A DNA stretch of 64,000 nt from assembly GCF_003837865.1 (NCBI RefSeq), contig NZ_RQIS01000003.1:186001-250000 (forward strand), written 5' to 3'. This document shows positions 11,170 through 21,399 of this stretch, one piece after another; the stretch's first letter is position 1; every line of letters starts with the position of its first letter. The DNA is from Paraburkholderia dinghuensis. GTDB lineage: Bacteria > Pseudomonadota > Gammaproteobacteria > Burkholderiales > Burkholderiaceae. The position numbers and the translations under genes are program-made. The notes beneath the pieces are model-generated. The model ran no database searches and was not told the DNA's origin. It saw only the letters and a list, made by a program, of their open reading frames with translations.

Positions 11170-11523
11170 TGTTGGTGAGGGTTCGGGCGTCTCGCCTGCT
11201 TCGCCGTCGTCGTCAGTTTCAACGACAGGTAGCACCGATTCGAGCGTCCGCATCCCGGTCGCGAGCGCGCGTTTTTCTCGCGACGATAGTCGCTTGACCC
11301 AGTACTCGGCGCTCGAGGCTTGCGCGCGGTTCGCCAGTTCAAACGAAGCGAGCACCTGCACCGGCTTGCGCGAGCGCGTATAGCGGGCGCCTGTGCCATT
11401 GACATGTTGCTCGAAGCGCGCGGCGACATCGATGGCGATGCCGGTATAGACGCTGCCATCGGCGCATTCGAGCAGATACAGGAACCACGGCGCGGAGCGT
11501 TCGTTTTCGTTACGGCGTGTCAT
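11167..11523 (-). CDS. GIY-YIG nuclease-fold small protein (UPF0213/YhbQ-like)
   Basis: A 118-residue single-domain protein. WFLYLLECADGSVYTGI is the LYxL...YTGI form of the GIY-YIG motif. It is followed by the conserved Arg/His segment ARFEQHVNGTGARYT and a KRLSSREKRAL segment. Members are nuclease-fold proteins, some reported to act on DNA; the role here is unknown. Its ATG overlaps the stop of the upstream acetyltransferase-like gene as ATGA, so the two are translationally coupled. About 20 acidic residues end the protein. Confidence 0.9.
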   Translation of the reverse strand: MTRRNENERSAPWFLYLLECADGSVYTGIAIDVAARFEQHVNGTGARYTRSRKPVQVLASFELANRAQASSAEYWVKRLSSREKRALATGMRTLESVLPVVETDDDGEAGETPEPSPT

Positions 11524-12887
11524 GGGCGAAACGGATTGTGTTCGTTCAGTTCGTCGACGTAAGAATGAATGTGATGCTTCTCGTCGTCGAGAAAACGTGA
11601 GACCGCATCGGCGAACGCGGGATGCGCGAGCCAGTGCGTCGAACGCGTGACGGTCGGCATGAAGCCGCGCGCCATCTTGTGCTCGCCTTGCGCGCCGCCT
11701 TCGAACACGGCGAGCTTTTCCTCGATGCAGAATTCGAGCGGCTGGTAATACGCCGTTTCGAAGTGCAGGCACGGCACGTGTTCGAGCGCACCCCAGTAGC
11801 GCCCGTATAGCGTGCCGCCGCTGCCATTTTCGCTGCGCTGGTACACGACGAGCGAACTCGCGATCGGCTTGCCTTCGTATTCGGCGATCACGAGCATCAG
11901 GTTCTCCGGCATCGACTCGCCGATCATGCGGAAGAAGTCGAGGTTCAGATACGGCGTCGAAAAATGCTCGCGGTAGGTCTGCCGGTAGCAGCGGCTGAAG
12001 AAGCGCCAGTCGGCATCGCTGATATCTTCGCCGCGCACGCGCCTCGTGCTCACGCCGGCCTCGCGCACCTTGCGCCGCTCCGCGCGGATGTTCTTGCGCT
12101 TCTTCTGTTCGAGCGTCGAGAGGAAGTCGTCGAAATTGCGGTAACCGTCGTTGAGCCAGTGAAACTGCACGCCCTCGCGCTGCATCATGCCAAGGTCGGT
12201 CATTGCGCCCGCCTCGTCGGCGGTGGGGAACAGCACGTGCAGCGACGAGACGTCCGCCTGTTCCGCGAACGCCAGCAGCGTCGCGGCCAGGTGGCGGCGC
12301 GCGGTTTCGTCCGCGGCGATCAGGCGTGTGCCTTGTACCGGCGTGAATGGCACCGCGCACAGCAGCTTCGGGTAGTACTCGATGCCGTTGCGTTTGTACG
12401 CGTCGGCCCACGCCCAGTCGAAAACGTATTCGCCGTACGAGTGGCCCTTCAGGTAGACGGGCGCCGCCGCGACGAGCCGGTTCGTGCGCGCATCGGCGAG
12501 AGTGACGAACTGCGGCGCCCAGCCCGCATCGGGCGTGGCGCAGCGCGCGGCGTGCAGTGCCGAGAGGAATTCGTGGCGCAAAAAGGGCGTCGGCTGCGCC
12601 TGGCGCGCAACGAGCGCGTTCCATTCGGCGGCGTCGACCTCGGCCGGTGAGCCGAGAATGCCCGTGCGATAATCGAAACGTTCCTTGTTCAACTTGCGTG
12701 CCAGTCCGGTAAAGGCATGCGCCGGCAAGCGCGCGCCGCGCCGCCAGTGCGGGAAACGGTCATGGTAAAGCAAACACCCCGAACGGGTGAGGACCGCCGC
12801 GCTGCGTACGCCGTCCACTATCGACAAAGTCGCCGTGCGCGCCGTGAGGGTTTCCAGGGTTATCGAAATGAAAGAGCGCTTCTTCAA
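11520..12887 (-). CDS. FemAB/GNAT-like protein (DUF482-type), start uncertain
   Basis: The frame encodes up to 455 residues. The core begins near [19 protein letters not shown] and runs through [45 protein letters not shown] and [10 protein letters not shown]. This matches the proteobacterial DUF482 family, which is related to FemAB/GNAT aminoacyl or acyl transferases. The reaction is unknown. The ATG at 12887 would overlap the divergent nadE start by 20 bp, and the first ~65 residues look unlike the family. A TTG or GTG start further in (12660-12780) is likely. It is coupled to the GIY-YIG gene. Confidence 0.85.
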   Translation of the reverse strand: MKKRSFISITLETLTARTATLSIVDGVRSAAVLTRSGCLLYHDRFPHWRRGARLPAHAFTGLARKLNKERFDYRTGILGSPAEVDAAEWNALVARQAQPTPFLRHEFLSALHAARCATPDAGWAPQFVTLADARTNRLVAAAPVYLKGHSYGEYVFDWAWADAYKRNGIEYYPKLLCAVPFTPVQGTRLIAADETARRHLAATLLAFAEQADVSSLHVLFPTADEAGAMTDLGMMQREGVQFHWLNDGYRNFDDFLSTLEQKKRKNIRAERRKVREAGVSTRRVRGEDISDADWRFFSRCYRQTYREHFSTPYLNLDFFRMIGESMPENLMLVIAEYEGKPIASSLVVYQRSENGSGGTLYGRYWGALEHVPCLHFETAYYQPLEFCIEEKLAVFEGGAQGEHKMARGFMPTVTRSTHWLAHPAFADAVSRFLDDEKHHIHSYVDELNEHNPFRP

Positions 12888-14952
12888 TCTCTACACACAC
12901 GGCTTTGCGCGCGTGGCCGTGGGCGTGCCGCGTTGCCGTGTCGCCGACCCGGTGTTCAACGCAGCCGAGACGCTTGCGCTCGCGCGTGAAGCCGCCGAAA
13001 AGGGCGCCGCGCTCGTCGCGTTCCCCGAACTGGGCCTCTCGGCCTATACCTGCGACGACCTATTTCGCCAGAAGGCCCTGCTCGAAGCGTGCGACGAGGC
13101 GCTGCGCTCGCTCGCGGAGGCGTCGGCGTCGCTGCCGCTCGCGATGATCGTCGGTGTGCCGGTGCGTGTGGGCCATTCGCTCTTCAACTGCGCGGCTGTG
13201 ATCGCCGGCGGACGCATCGCGGGCGTGGTGCCGAAGAGCTATCTGCCGAATTACGGCGAGTTCTACGAGCCGCGTCAGTTCAGCGCCGCTGATTGCGCTC
13301 GCACCGACACGGTGAGTCTTGGCGGTGAGGACGTGCCGTTCGGCGCTTCGCTGCTGTTCGATCTCCCACAGGTCGAGGGGCTGCGCTTTCATGTGGAAAT
13401 CTGCGAGGACGTGTGGGTGCCGATTCCGCCTTCGTCGTTTGCGGCGCTTGGCGGGGCTTCGGTGCTCGTGAATCTCTCGGCGTCGAACGTCGTGGTGGGC
13501 AAGGCGGGTTACCGGCATCAGCTCGTTTCGCAGCAGTCGGCGCGCTGTCTCGCCGCGTATCTCTACACCTCGGCTGGCAAGGGCGAATCGACCACCGACA
13601 TGGCGTGGGACGGTCAGGCGCTCGTCTACGAAAATGGCGAACTGCTCGCGCATTCGGAGCGCTTTCTCGACGACTCGCAGTTGATCTTCGCCGATGTCGA
13701 TCTCGAACGGCTCGCGCAGGAGCGCATCCGCCAGACCACGTTCGGCGATTCGATCCGTCGCCATCACGACGAGATCGCGAAGTTCCGCGTGATCCGCTGC
13801 GACGTGCCGCAAGCGGGCGCGTGGGAATCGCCCGTGCTGCCGCTCGCTCGCCGCGTCGAGCGTTTCCCGTATGTTCCCGCGGATTCGAAGCGCCGCGACG
13901 AGCGCTGCAACGAGGTCTACAACATCCAGGTGCAGGCGCTCGTGCAGCGGCTGTCGCAGAGTGGCATCAAGAAGGTGGTGATCGGCGTGTCGGGCGGGCT
14001 CGATTCCACGCATGCGCTGCTCGTCTGCGCGAAGGCGATGGACCGGCTTGCGCTGCCGCGCGCGAACATTCTCGCGTACACGATGCCCGGTTTTGCAACG
14101 AGCGAGCGCACGCTGCGCCAGGCGCGGCAATTGATGGCGCTGGTGGGCTGCACGGCATCCGAAATCGATATCCGGCCGAGCTGCATGCAGATGCTCGAAG
14201 ACCTCGGTCATCCGTACTCCGAGGGCAAGGCTGAATACGACGTGACTTTCGAAAACGTCCAGGCCGGCGAGCGCACGAACCATCTGTTCCGTCTTGCGAA
14301 CTTCAATCACGCCATCGTGATCGGCACGGGCGATCTCTCGGAGCTTGCGCTCGGCTGGTGCACGTATGGCGTGGGCGACCACATGTCGCACTACAACGTG
14401 AATGCGAGCGTGCCGAAGACGCTCATCACGCACCTCGTGCGCTGGGTCGCGGAGACGGGGCAGATAGGCGAGAGCGGATCGGAGGTGCTCGAGGCGGTCC
14501 TCGACACCGACATCAGCCCTGAACTGATTCCCGGCAAGGCGAACGGCGCGCCGGAGCAAAAGACCGAAAGCGTGATCGGGCCGTACGAGCTGCAGGACTT
14601 CAACCTCTACTACACGCTGCGGTTTGGTTTCGCGCCGTCCAAGGTGGCGTTCCTCGCGCAGCATGCGTGGGGCGATCGCGAGCGGGGTGCGTGGCCGGAG
14701 AGCGCGCTGGTCGCGCGCAATCAATACGATCTCGCCGATATCAAACGCAATCTGGGCATCTTCCTCGATCGCTTTTTCCGCCAGAGCCAGTTCAAGCGAA
14801 CCTGCATCCCGAACGCACCGAAGGTCGGTTCGGGCGGTTCGCTTTCGCCGCGTGGCGACTGGCGCGCGCCGAGCGATTCGGAGTCGGTGGTGTGGCTCGC
14901 CGACCTCGCGCGGGTCCCCGATGCTGCGCCTCAACCGCCCGCGGGGTCGTGA
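12868..14952 (+). CDS. nadE: Glutamine-dependent NAD+ synthetase
   Basis: Last step of NAD biosynthesis: amidation of deamido-NAD with ammonia released from glutamine. It has 694 residues. The amino-terminal nitrilase-type glutaminase carries the triad Glu54 (FPELGLSAY), Lys123 (VPKSYLPN) and Cys179 (EICEDVW). The carboxy-terminal synthetase has the PP-loop SGGLDST (~375). Length and residue numbering resemble the large NadE of mycobacteria. I start at MKERFFNLY because family similarity begins there. A PII gene follows after 94 bp on the same strand. In other proteobacteria NadE of this general kind is reported to be controlled by PII, so the neighbourhood may be functional. Confidence 0.96.
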   Translation: MKERFFNLYTHGFARVAVGVPRCRVADPVFNAAETLALAREAAEKGAALVAFPELGLSAYTCDDLFRQKALLEACDEALRSLAEASASLPLAMIVGVPVRVGHSLFNCAAVIAGGRIAGVVPKSYLPNYGEFYEPRQFSAADCARTDTVSLGGEDVPFGASLLFDLPQVEGLRFHVEICEDVWVPIPPSSFAALGGASVLVNLSASNVVVGKAGYRHQLVSQQSARCLAAYLYTSAGKGESTTDMAWDGQALVYENGELLAHSERFLDDSQLIFADVDLERLAQERIRQTTFGDSIRRHHDEIAKFRVIRCDVPQAGAWESPVLPLARRVERFPYVPADSKRRDERCNEVYNIQVQALVQRLSQSGIKKVVIGVSGGLDSTHALLVCAKAMDRLALPRANILAYTMPGFATSERTLRQARQLMALVGCTASEIDIRPSCMQMLEDLGHPYSEGKAEYDVTFENVQAGERTNHLFRLANFNHAIVIGTGDLSELALGWCTYGVGDHMSHYNVNASVPKTLITHLVRWVAETGQIGESGSEVLEAVLDTDISPELIPGKANGAPEQKTESVIGPYELQDFNLYYTLRFGFAPSKVAFLAQHAWGDRERGAWPESALVARNQYDLADIKRNLGIFLDRFFRQSQFKRTCIPNAPKVGSGGSLSPRGDWRAPSDSESVVWLADLARVPDAAPQPPAGS

Positions 14953-15013
14953 GCGACGACGGCGCGGCGTAGAATTCGACTATGCACCCCGGTTTTTTCG
15001 ACCGATTTTTTGA

Positions 15014-15385
<372 letters not shown>

Positions 15386-15414
15386 GGCGCCGGTTTCGGT
15401 AAAGTTTTGCCGTA

Positions 15415-15454
15415 CAAAAGAACACGGGCCGCATCTGCGGCCCGTATTCTTTTG
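15415..15454. terminator. Bidirectional terminator between PII gene and porin
   Basis: A 9-bp GC stem (15424-15432 with 15437-15445) with an ATCT loop is extended by an A-rich/T-rich 8-bp outer stem (15415-15422 with 15447-15454). It serves both converging genes. Confidence 0.9.
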
Positions 15455-15568
15455 CGAATAGATCGCGGATAAAAAAAGGTGCGGATACCCTTGCGGGCAC
15501 CGCACCGATACGCGCCTCTCGCAGCAGCGTGAAAACGTCGTTACAGCTGTTCTGTGGGCACCCGTCGA

Positions 15569-16729
15569 TTAGAACGAGTGCTGGATGCCTGCATACACGC
15601 CGGTCTGTGCCTTGCCCAGCGTCGGGTTGCCCGTTGCAACCGAGGTGCCGGGGTTGTTGGCGTTCAGACCGAAGTTGGCAGCCTTGCTGTTCTGCACCGT
15701 TGCGACCTGCATGTCGAGCAGCGTGCGCTTGGACAGGTTGTACGAACCGCCGATCGTGTACAGCGTGGCGTTGCCGCCGCCGTTGTTCGCGTTGACGTGA
15801 TAGATCGCCGCGATGAGCGCCGCAGCCGAGTTGGCCTGCCACGTCACACCGCCCCATTCGTGGTCGAGCGTGGTCGGCTGGCCGATCAACTGACCGGTCA
15901 TGCCTGACGTGCGGACGGCTTCGAAGCCGGCCTGAACCTTGAACGCACCGAGGAACACGTTGACCATCGCCATGTAATCGCGCCCAAAGGCGAAGACGCC
16001 CTGGCTGACGTTGGCATCGTTGACGTTGGTCGGGTCGTACGGGCCGCCGAGCGAACCGTTCGCCGGGTTGCGGATTTCGTCGTACAGACCGCGGACCTGG
16101 AACAGTGCGCTCGTGTACGTCAACTGGAGACCGGCTTCACGACCTTGCGTGGTTGTGCCGTTGCCGTTCCAGCTCGTCGCGTTCGAGAACGCGTATTGGC
16201 CGTACAGATCGAAGCCGTACCAGTTCGGTGACTGATACGAAATGTTGTTGCTCGACTGCGGCCAGTTACGTCCGCGGACCATCGATGCCGACGACCAGTT
16301 CGACTGGCCGAACGGGTCGAAGTCCCAAATGCCGTTCGAGATGAAGAGCATGCGGCCTAACAGCAGCGTACCGAACTGGTCGTTGGCCATACCGACGGTC
16401 GCCCAGCGATTCCAGAGTTCGCCGCCGCCGGGGCCTGCACCCGTTGCCGTGCTGAAGCTGCCTTCCAGGTGGAACAGGACCTTGTTGCCGCCACCGATGT
16501 CTTCAACACCCTTCATGCCCCACAGGCTCGTGCCCCAGTAGCCGCTTTCGAGCAGAGTCTGGCTCGTGGTGCGCGTAGCCGCACCTTTCCCGGTTCCAAG
16601 GTCGTTAGTGCCAATGCCGTTCATATACGCGATACCTGCATCGAGGCGGCCGAACAGCGTGACGCTGCTCTGGGCATGCGCCACAACGCCAGCAGACATC
16701 AGTGCAGCGGCGAGCAAAGCTTTCTTCAT
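15569..16729 (-). CDS. Gram-negative porin, Burkholderiales OmpC-like
   Basis: Trimeric outer-membrane diffusion channel, 386 residues. The start is the second in-frame ATG (16729), six bases after a GGAGGAG site; the ATG at 16741 is inside that site. The signal peptide is MKKALLAAALMSAGVVAHA, cleaved before QSSVTLFGRLDAG. Beta-strand alternation and a carboxy-terminal HSF (final Phe for BAM recognition) are present. It belongs to the 16-stranded porin_4 family. An unusually long upstream region precedes it and may hold regulator sites. Confidence 0.95.
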   Translation of the reverse strand: MKKALLAAALMSAGVVAHAQSSVTLFGRLDAGIAYMNGIGTNDLGTGKGAATRTTSQTLLESGYWGTSLWGMKGVEDIGGGNKVLFHLEGSFSTATGAGPGGGELWNRWATVGMANDQFGTLLLGRMLFISNGIWDFDPFGQSNWSSASMVRGRNWPQSSNNISYQSPNWYGFDLYGQYAFSNATSWNGNGTTTQGREAGLQLTYTSALFQVRGLYDEIRNPANGSLGGPYDPTNVNDANVSQGVFAFGRDYMAMVNVFLGAFKVQAGFEAVRTSGMTGQLIGQPTTLDHEWGGVTWQANSAAALIAAIYHVNANNGGGNATLYTIGGSYNLSKRTLLDMQVATVQNSKAANFGLNANNPGTSVATGNPTLGKAQTGVYAGIQHSF

Positions 16730-16929
16730 GTTCTCCTCCATACCCTGTCAAAGAGTCAACCTAAGTACTGCGAAAGACGTTCGCGCGTATGAGAACGCAG
16801 CGAACAGGAATCGTCATCGCACGAGGGAGAGTTGCCCTGGGGACCGGCGCGCGGGCCACGGCGGGACCCGGCTGGACGGTTGAGTCGTCATGCAGATCCC
16901 CTGGTTGACTGGCATCTCCCGTTCTTATT

Positions 16930-16975
16930 TGAAGTAAAACTACTTTTAACGAACTTCGTTTTGCTACTTTGGTTA
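16930..16975 (-). promoter_or_regulatory. Candidate regulator-binding repeats upstream of the porin
   Basis: Read on the minus strand, two AAAGTAG copies start 24 bp apart. Each is followed by an A- or T-rich patch, and the palindrome AACGAA-C-TTCGTT (16948-16960) lies between them. The AT-richness and a GTTTTACTT element recall OmpR sites upstream of enterobacterial porins. An OmpR-type regulator is encoded 5 kb away, but the link is inference. Confidence 0.3.
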
Positions 16976-17241
16976 CCAATCTAGCAAAAAAGGTCGGTGG
17001 CGGCGAACAAAATCGTTTATGGGGCGGGGGGTGTCGTCAAATTGCAATAGGGCCTCCTTGAGCGGTTTCCTGACCATCTCAAAAAAAGTGACGGGAGGCC
17101 TTGTCGGACAAGGGGGGCACGGTTGCACCGATGCGGTTGCGATTAGACCGAATTGAGGATTGCCACTATTGACGTGGAAATTTGGTGGGAGTAAACGCAA
17201 GCGCCCCATTGGACGCTAAGAGGGGGCTTGGGGGTGTGGAA

Positions 17242-17272
17242 GAAATAAAAAAGAAAGGCGCTGAAAGCGCCT
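17242..17272 (-). terminator. Intrinsic terminator of the his-type ABC operon
   Basis: A 7-bp stem (17256-17262 with 17266-17272) has a 3-nt loop. On the minus strand it is followed by TTTCTTTTTTATTTC, 66 bp after the hisP stop. Confidence 0.85.
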
Positions 17273-17337
17273 TGTCGTACTACTTTTGCTACATCGCTGC
17301 GTTGCCGGTTATGCCGCAGCGATGATGGGCGGCCCGA

Positions 17338-18129
17338 CTACTTGAGGCTGCCCGAAATGAACTGCCGCAGCCGCTCGCTCCTCGGATTGCCGAAGACCTC
17401 GGAGGGGTGGCCTTCTTCTTCGACGCGGCCCTGATGCAGGAACATCACGTGGTTCGAGACGTTGCGCGCGAAGCCCATCTCGTGCGTCACGACGATCATC
17501 GTGCGGCCTTCTTCGGCGAGTTTCTGCATGACCTTCAGCACTTCGCCCACGAGTTCGGGGTCGAGCGCCGAGGTCGGTTCGTCGAACAGCATGACATCGG
17601 GGTGCATGGCCAATGCGCGCGCGATCGCCACGCGCTGCTGCTGGCCGCCTGACAGATGCGACGGATACTGCTTCTCCACGCGCGGCGTGAGGCCCACCTT
17701 CTCCAGGTATTCGCGCGCACGGTCCTCGGCCTCCTTGCGAGGAATGCCGAGCACGTGCAGGGGTGCCTCGATGACGTTTTCCAGCACCGTCATATGCGCC
17801 CACAGGTTGAAGTGCTGGAACACCATCGCGAGTTTGGTGCGCACGTTCTGGAGCTGCTTCGTGTCGGCTACCTGCAACGCGCCGGTGCGCGTGTCGGGGC
17901 GCGTGCGGACCTCTTCACCGTCGACGACGATGCGCCCGGCGTTCGGCTGTTCGAGGAAGTTAATGCAGCGCAGCATGGTGCTCTTGCCGGAGCCGGAAGA
18001 GCCGATCACGCTGATCACGTCGCCGGCGTTCGCCGTAAGCGAGACGCCCTTGAGCACTTCATGGTCGCCGTACCGCTTGTGCAGGTCATCGACGAAAAGC
18101 TTTTGCGTCTGGGATTTCATCAGGGTCAT
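17338..18129 (-). CDS. hisP: Polar amino acid ABC transporter ATPase (HisP/GlnQ type)
   Basis: A 263-residue ATPase on the cytoplasmic side that powers uptake of basic or polar amino acids. Walker A is GSSGSGKST, the Q-loop is MVFQHFNLW, the signature is LSGGQQQR and Walker B is [12 protein letters not shown], with the switch His in VVTHEMGFA. The insert with [10 protein letters not shown] followed by a long loop ([10 protein letters not shown]) matches HisP/ArtP proteins. A second Met at residue 4 may be the real start. It lies 12 bp after hisM, with hisQ further upstream; transcription is hisQ-hisM-hisP. Confidence 0.93.
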   Translation of the reverse strand: MTLMKSQTQKLFVDDLHKRYGDHEVLKGVSLTANAGDVISVIGSSGSGKSTMLRCINFLEQPNAGRIVVDGEEVRTRPDTRTGALQVADTKQLQNVRTKLAMVFQHFNLWAHMTVLENVIEAPLHVLGIPRKEAEDRAREYLEKVGLTPRVEKQYPSHLSGGQQQRVAIARALAMHPDVMLFDEPTSALDPELVGEVLKVMQKLAEEGRTMIVVTHEMGFARNVSNHVMFLHQGRVEEEGHPSEVFGNPRSERLRQFISGSLK

Positions 18130-18141
18130 AGGTAGCGGGGC

Positions 18142-18864
18142 TCACTTGCCTTGCGGTCGCAGATACGCGAGCCAGCGGCGCTCGGCCTGGCGGAACAGCC
18201 ACACGAGCGTGAACGAAATGAGCAGGTAGAGCAGGGCGGCGATGCCGAACGCGGTGAACGTCTGGTAGGTCGCCGAGTTGACGTCGCGTGCGATCTTGAG
18301 AATGTCCGGCACGGTGGCCGTGAACGCGACAGTGGTCGCGTGCAGCATCAGGATCACTTCGTTGCTGTAGTAGGGCAGGGCCCGGCGCAGCGCCGAAGGC
18401 AGGATCACGCGGCGATACAGCGTGAACGACGACATCCCGTACGCGCGCGCGGCTTCGATCTCGCCGTAGGGTGTGGCCTTGATCGCGCCCGCGAAAATTT
18501 CGGTCGTGTACGCGCAGGTGTTGAGCGCGAAGGCGAGCAGCGTGCAGTTCATGCCGCTGCGAAAGAATGCGCTCGTGATCTCGTGGTTGCGGATGATCTC
18601 GAGGCTATAGATGCCCGTGTAAAAGAGCAGCAGCTGCACGTAGAGCGGCGTGCCGCGGAAGATGTACGTGTAGAGCCACACGAGGCCCGCGAGCCACTTC
18701 CGCTTCGAAACGCGCGCGACGGCGAGCGGTATCGACATGCAGAAGCCGATGCCGATCGACACGACAAGCAGCCAGAGCGTGACGGCGACGCCGGTGAAGT
18801 GATAACCGTCGGAGAAGAGGTAGTTGCGCCAGTATTGCTGGATCAGCTGGATCAGGTCTTGCAT
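18142..18864 (-). CDS. hisM: Amino acid ABC transporter permease (HisM type)
   Basis: A 240-residue inner-membrane permease of the His/Glu/Gln/Arg family with about five helices. The start is ATG at 18864 (MQDLIQLIQQYW); a longer frame upstream is the antisense-like extension over hisQ. The EAA loop reads GEIEAARAYGMSSFTLYRRV. FRGTPLYVQLLLFYTG is the usual motif of this permease family. Its partner is HisQ, 26 bp upstream; the ATPase follows after 12 bp. Confidence 0.93.
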   Translation of the reverse strand: MQDLIQLIQQYWRNYLFSDGYHFTGVAVTLWLLVVSIGIGFCMSIPLAVARVSKRKWLAGLVWLYTYIFRGTPLYVQLLLFYTGIYSLEIIRNHEITSAFFRSGMNCTLLAFALNTCAYTTEIFAGAIKATPYGEIEAARAYGMSSFTLYRRVILPSALRRALPYYSNEVILMLHATTVAFTATVPDILKIARDVNSATYQTFTAFGIAALLYLLISFTLVWLFRQAERRWLAYLRPQGK

Positions 18865-18890
18865 TGTGGTTGGCCTTATCAGCGGTCCGC

Positions 18891-19580
18891 TTAGAGGTCT
18901 GCCTTGCGCACGCCGGTGGAGTAGCGCTTTTCGAGGTACATCAGCACGAAGTTCGAGACGGTCGTAACGACGAGATAGATCGCGCCCGCGACCAGCGTGA
19001 AGAAGAAGAACCGGAGTGTTCCCTTGCCGGCGTCCTGGCTTGCCTTGACGACGTCGGCGAGGCCGATGATCGACACGAGCGCCGTCGACTTGACGAGCAC
19101 CTGCCAGTTGTTGCCGATGCCGGGCAGGGCGAAGCGCATCATCTGAGGAAACATGATGCGGCGAAAGACCTGCCAACTCGTCATGCCGTAGGCGTGCCCC
19201 GCTTCGAGTTGGCCGCGCGGCACCGCGATGAACGCGCCGCGAAAGGTTTCGGTGAAGTACGCGCCGTAGATGAAGCCCAGCACGATCACGCCCGCGACGA
19301 ACGGATCGATGTCGATCTGGTCCCATCCGACCGCTTCAGTCAGGTTGTTGAGCCAGATCTGCAGGCTGTAGAAGAGCAGCAGCATCAGCACGAGGTCGGG
19401 CACGCCGCGGATCAGCGTGGTGTAGACCGTGCCCGCGCCGTAGGCGACGCGGTTCTTCGAGAGTTTCGCCGCCGCGCCGATCAGCCCGAGTACGAACGAC
19501 AGCACGAGCGACAGCACGGAGAGCTTGACCGTCTGCCAGGTGCCGGCGAGGATCAGCGGGCCGTAGCCTTGAAGAAACAT
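18891..19580 (-). CDS. hisQ: Amino acid ABC transporter permease (HisQ type)
   Basis: A 229-residue permease, first gene of the hisQMP-type set. The start is placed at MFLQGYGPLILAGTWQTVK (19580), typical of HisQ; an in-frame ATG 33 bp earlier lacks family similarity. The motif LIRGVPDLVLMLLLFY and the EAA loop GQLEAGHAYGMTSWQVFRRI are intact. The periplasmic binding protein (HisJ) that normally precedes it is absent; the 900 bp upstream hold no gene. The transporter must use a binding protein encoded elsewhere or be orphaned. Confidence 0.93.
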   Translation of the reverse strand: MFLQGYGPLILAGTWQTVKLSVLSLVLSFVLGLIGAAAKLSKNRVAYGAGTVYTTLIRGVPDLVLMLLLFYSLQIWLNNLTEAVGWDQIDIDPFVAGVIVLGFIYGAYFTETFRGAFIAVPRGQLEAGHAYGMTSWQVFRRIMFPQMMRFALPGIGNNWQVLVKSTALVSIIGLADVVKASQDAGKGTLRFFFFTLVAGAIYLVVTTVSNFVLMYLEKRYSTGVRKADL

Positions 19581-20515
19581 AGATGGGTCCTGGGCGGGGC
19601 GCCAGATGCGCACCGCGAAAGGCGTGGCGCCTCACGCCACGGTTCAAATCCGTTCATGAACGTCCAGCCGGATGGGCGGGGCATCCGCCGCAACTGGCAC
19701 TCGCACTTTCCTCGTGTCCGGTTTTGCGGGCAATGGCGCGTGTGCGACTGGGTGTTCGACTGCTGGTGTGACTGCGCGCGAACGGCGGCCGTCACTGCGG
19801 GTGTCACTCTATATGCGAAGTCCGGGATTGGTCTATCGGGTCTGGCCCCCCGGACGTCGCTGGTCAATTGTGTGTATCGTCTCGTGCCTGGTTGCCTTTA
19901 TAGATATCCAAGTCGCAGTGCTGCTTTCCAATCCGGTCGAACCAACGGCCTCGTCACATCGACGTCCAGGCCGACACCTGGGCCATTGGGCGTTTTAGCT
20001 GCCAGCGGCGGATAACTCGCATCGATGTCGATGCGCACCGCCCCCCACTCCTTCGCGGCGGCGCAGCCCGCTACGACGGGGAATACGACGCGCATTGCGG
20101 ACTTCCCTCGCGGTTCTCCGATTAGGCGCGGCGCAGATGTGACCCGGCTGGCGTGCTCACCTGGCTTGTCCGCGTACTTTGTCCGTTTCGTCCGTTTCGT
20201 TCGTTTTGGTGCTGCTGGTGCGCGGCTGGCTTTCGGCCCAACGCCGCCATCAGGCGATCAAAATACGGGTCCGATGCCAAGGCGCCCGGCCCTGTGGTCC
20301 GGTCGGGAGGCGCGCCTGGAACGGTCCAACGGAAAAGCGCGGTATTTTAACCGATGGCGAGGCCCGCGCGAGATTGTTGGTCAGGATTGTGGCTGTGGGC
20401 AGACGCCGCAGCCCATTGAAGTTACTGGCGAAACGATCCGGTGCACGGGTGCCGGTTGTGGCGCGGGGCCGCCGCCCTTACCTTCGGGTATCGCAACGAA
20501 CTCCGGGAGAATCCG
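19581..20515. other. Long non-coding stretch where a binding-protein gene might be expected
   Basis: 935 bp between hisQ and the pirin gene. Open frames here lack signal peptides, ribosome sites or recognisable motifs. I find no solute-binding-protein remnant by eye. A low-complexity run of TTTCGTCCG-like repeats sits at about 20168-20215. Confidence 0.5.
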
Positions 20516-21214
20516 ATGCTCGCCATCCGACGCGCCGATGAACGCGGCCACGCCAACCACGGCTGGCTCGACACGTTTCATAGCTTTTCCTTCGCCGATT
20601 ACTACGACCCGGAGCATATCCACTACGGTGCGCTGCGCGTGCTCAACGACGACCGCGTCGCGGGCGGCCAGGGTTTCGGCGCGCACGGCCACAGTGACAT
20701 GGAGATCGTGACCTACGTGCTGAACGGCGCGCTTGCACATCGCGACAGCATGGGCAATGGCTCGACCATTCGTCCGGGCGACGTTCAGCGCATGAGCGCG
20801 GGAACTGGCGTGATGCACAGCGAATTCAACGCGTCGCGTGAGGACGAGGTGCATCTGCTGCAGATCTGGCTGCTGCCGCTCGAACGCGGCGGGGCACCGG
20901 GCTACGAGGAAAAGCACTTCTCCGACGCCGACAAGCGCGGCCGGTTGCGCGTGGTGGCGTCGCCCGACGGACGCGACGGCTCGGTGACGGTGCAGTCCGA
21001 CGCGTCGATCTACGCCGCGCTGATCGACGGCGACGAGCGGGCGCAATACGCTGTGCCGGCCGGCCGACGCGCGTACGTTCACGTGGCGCGCGGTGCGGTG
21101 GAAGTCAACGGCGAGCGGCTCGGCGCAGGCGATGCAGCGATGATCGAGGCCGAGGACAGCGTAATGCTTGTCAACGGCGACAAGGCCGAAGTGCTGTTGT
21201 TCGATCTCGCCTGA
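20516..21214 (+). CDS. yhhW: Pirin-family bicupin, YhhW-like quercetin dioxygenase
   Basis: A 232-residue bicupin. It begins with RRADERGHANHGWLDTFHSF and contains DSMGNGSTIRPGDVQ, and aligns along its length with E. coli YhhW as I remember it. The metal ligands His57 and His59 (FGAHGHSDME), His101 and Glu103 (GVMHSEFN) are conserved at the same numbers. The enzyme can cleave quercetin in vitro; the natural substrate is unknown. The start follows a GGGAG site by 5 bp. It stands alone, convergent with the Spy-like gene. Confidence 0.93.
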   Translation: MLAIRRADERGHANHGWLDTFHSFSFADYYDPEHIHYGALRVLNDDRVAGGQGFGAHGHSDMEIVTYVLNGALAHRDSMGNGSTIRPGDVQRMSAGTGVMHSEFNASREDEVHLLQIWLLPLERGGAPGYEEKHFSDADKRGRLRVVASPDGRDGSVTVQSDASIYAALIDGDERAQYAVPAGRRAYVHVARGAVEVNGERLGAGDAAMIEAEDSVMLVNGDKAEVLLFDLA

Positions 21215-21275
21215 CTTTTGCGCGGTGCTCGCGACCGAACCCGGTCACCGGGCCAGGTTAAGCGCGCAGCAAAGA

Positions 21276-21303
21276 AAGCGCCGCGGTGTGAACTGCGGCG
21301 CTT
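21276..21303 (-). terminator. Terminator-like hairpin after the Spy-like gene
   Basis: A 9-bp stem (21276-21284 with 21295-21303). The minus strand then reads TTCTTTGC, a weak T run, so it more likely serves the minus-strand gene. Confidence 0.6.
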
Positions 21304-21399
21304 CGACTCTGGGCAGCTACTTTGGGCAGCGCGTTTCGCCTGACGCGCTCAGGTTTCCCCGCGTGTCAGGCATCCGCCCGGCGTGCAGGGATTCCCCGC

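Larger units (their letters stand above)
16730..17337. other. Porin upstream region and his operon 3' region
   Basis: 608 bp without a gene. It holds the porin promoter/regulatory zone (minus strand, about 16930-16990, AT-rich) and a terminator for the transporter genes (17242-17272). The stretch 16990-17240 shows nothing I can name. Confidence 0.5.

Noticed and set aside
13060..14934. Long open frame antisense to nadE
   Set aside because: Arg/His-rich product without motifs; complementary to a complete NadE.
18865..19326. Amino-terminal extension of HisM by ~150 residues over hisQ
   Set aside because: The extension is an off-frame reading of hisQ; the HisM family begins at MQDLIQLIQQYW (18864).
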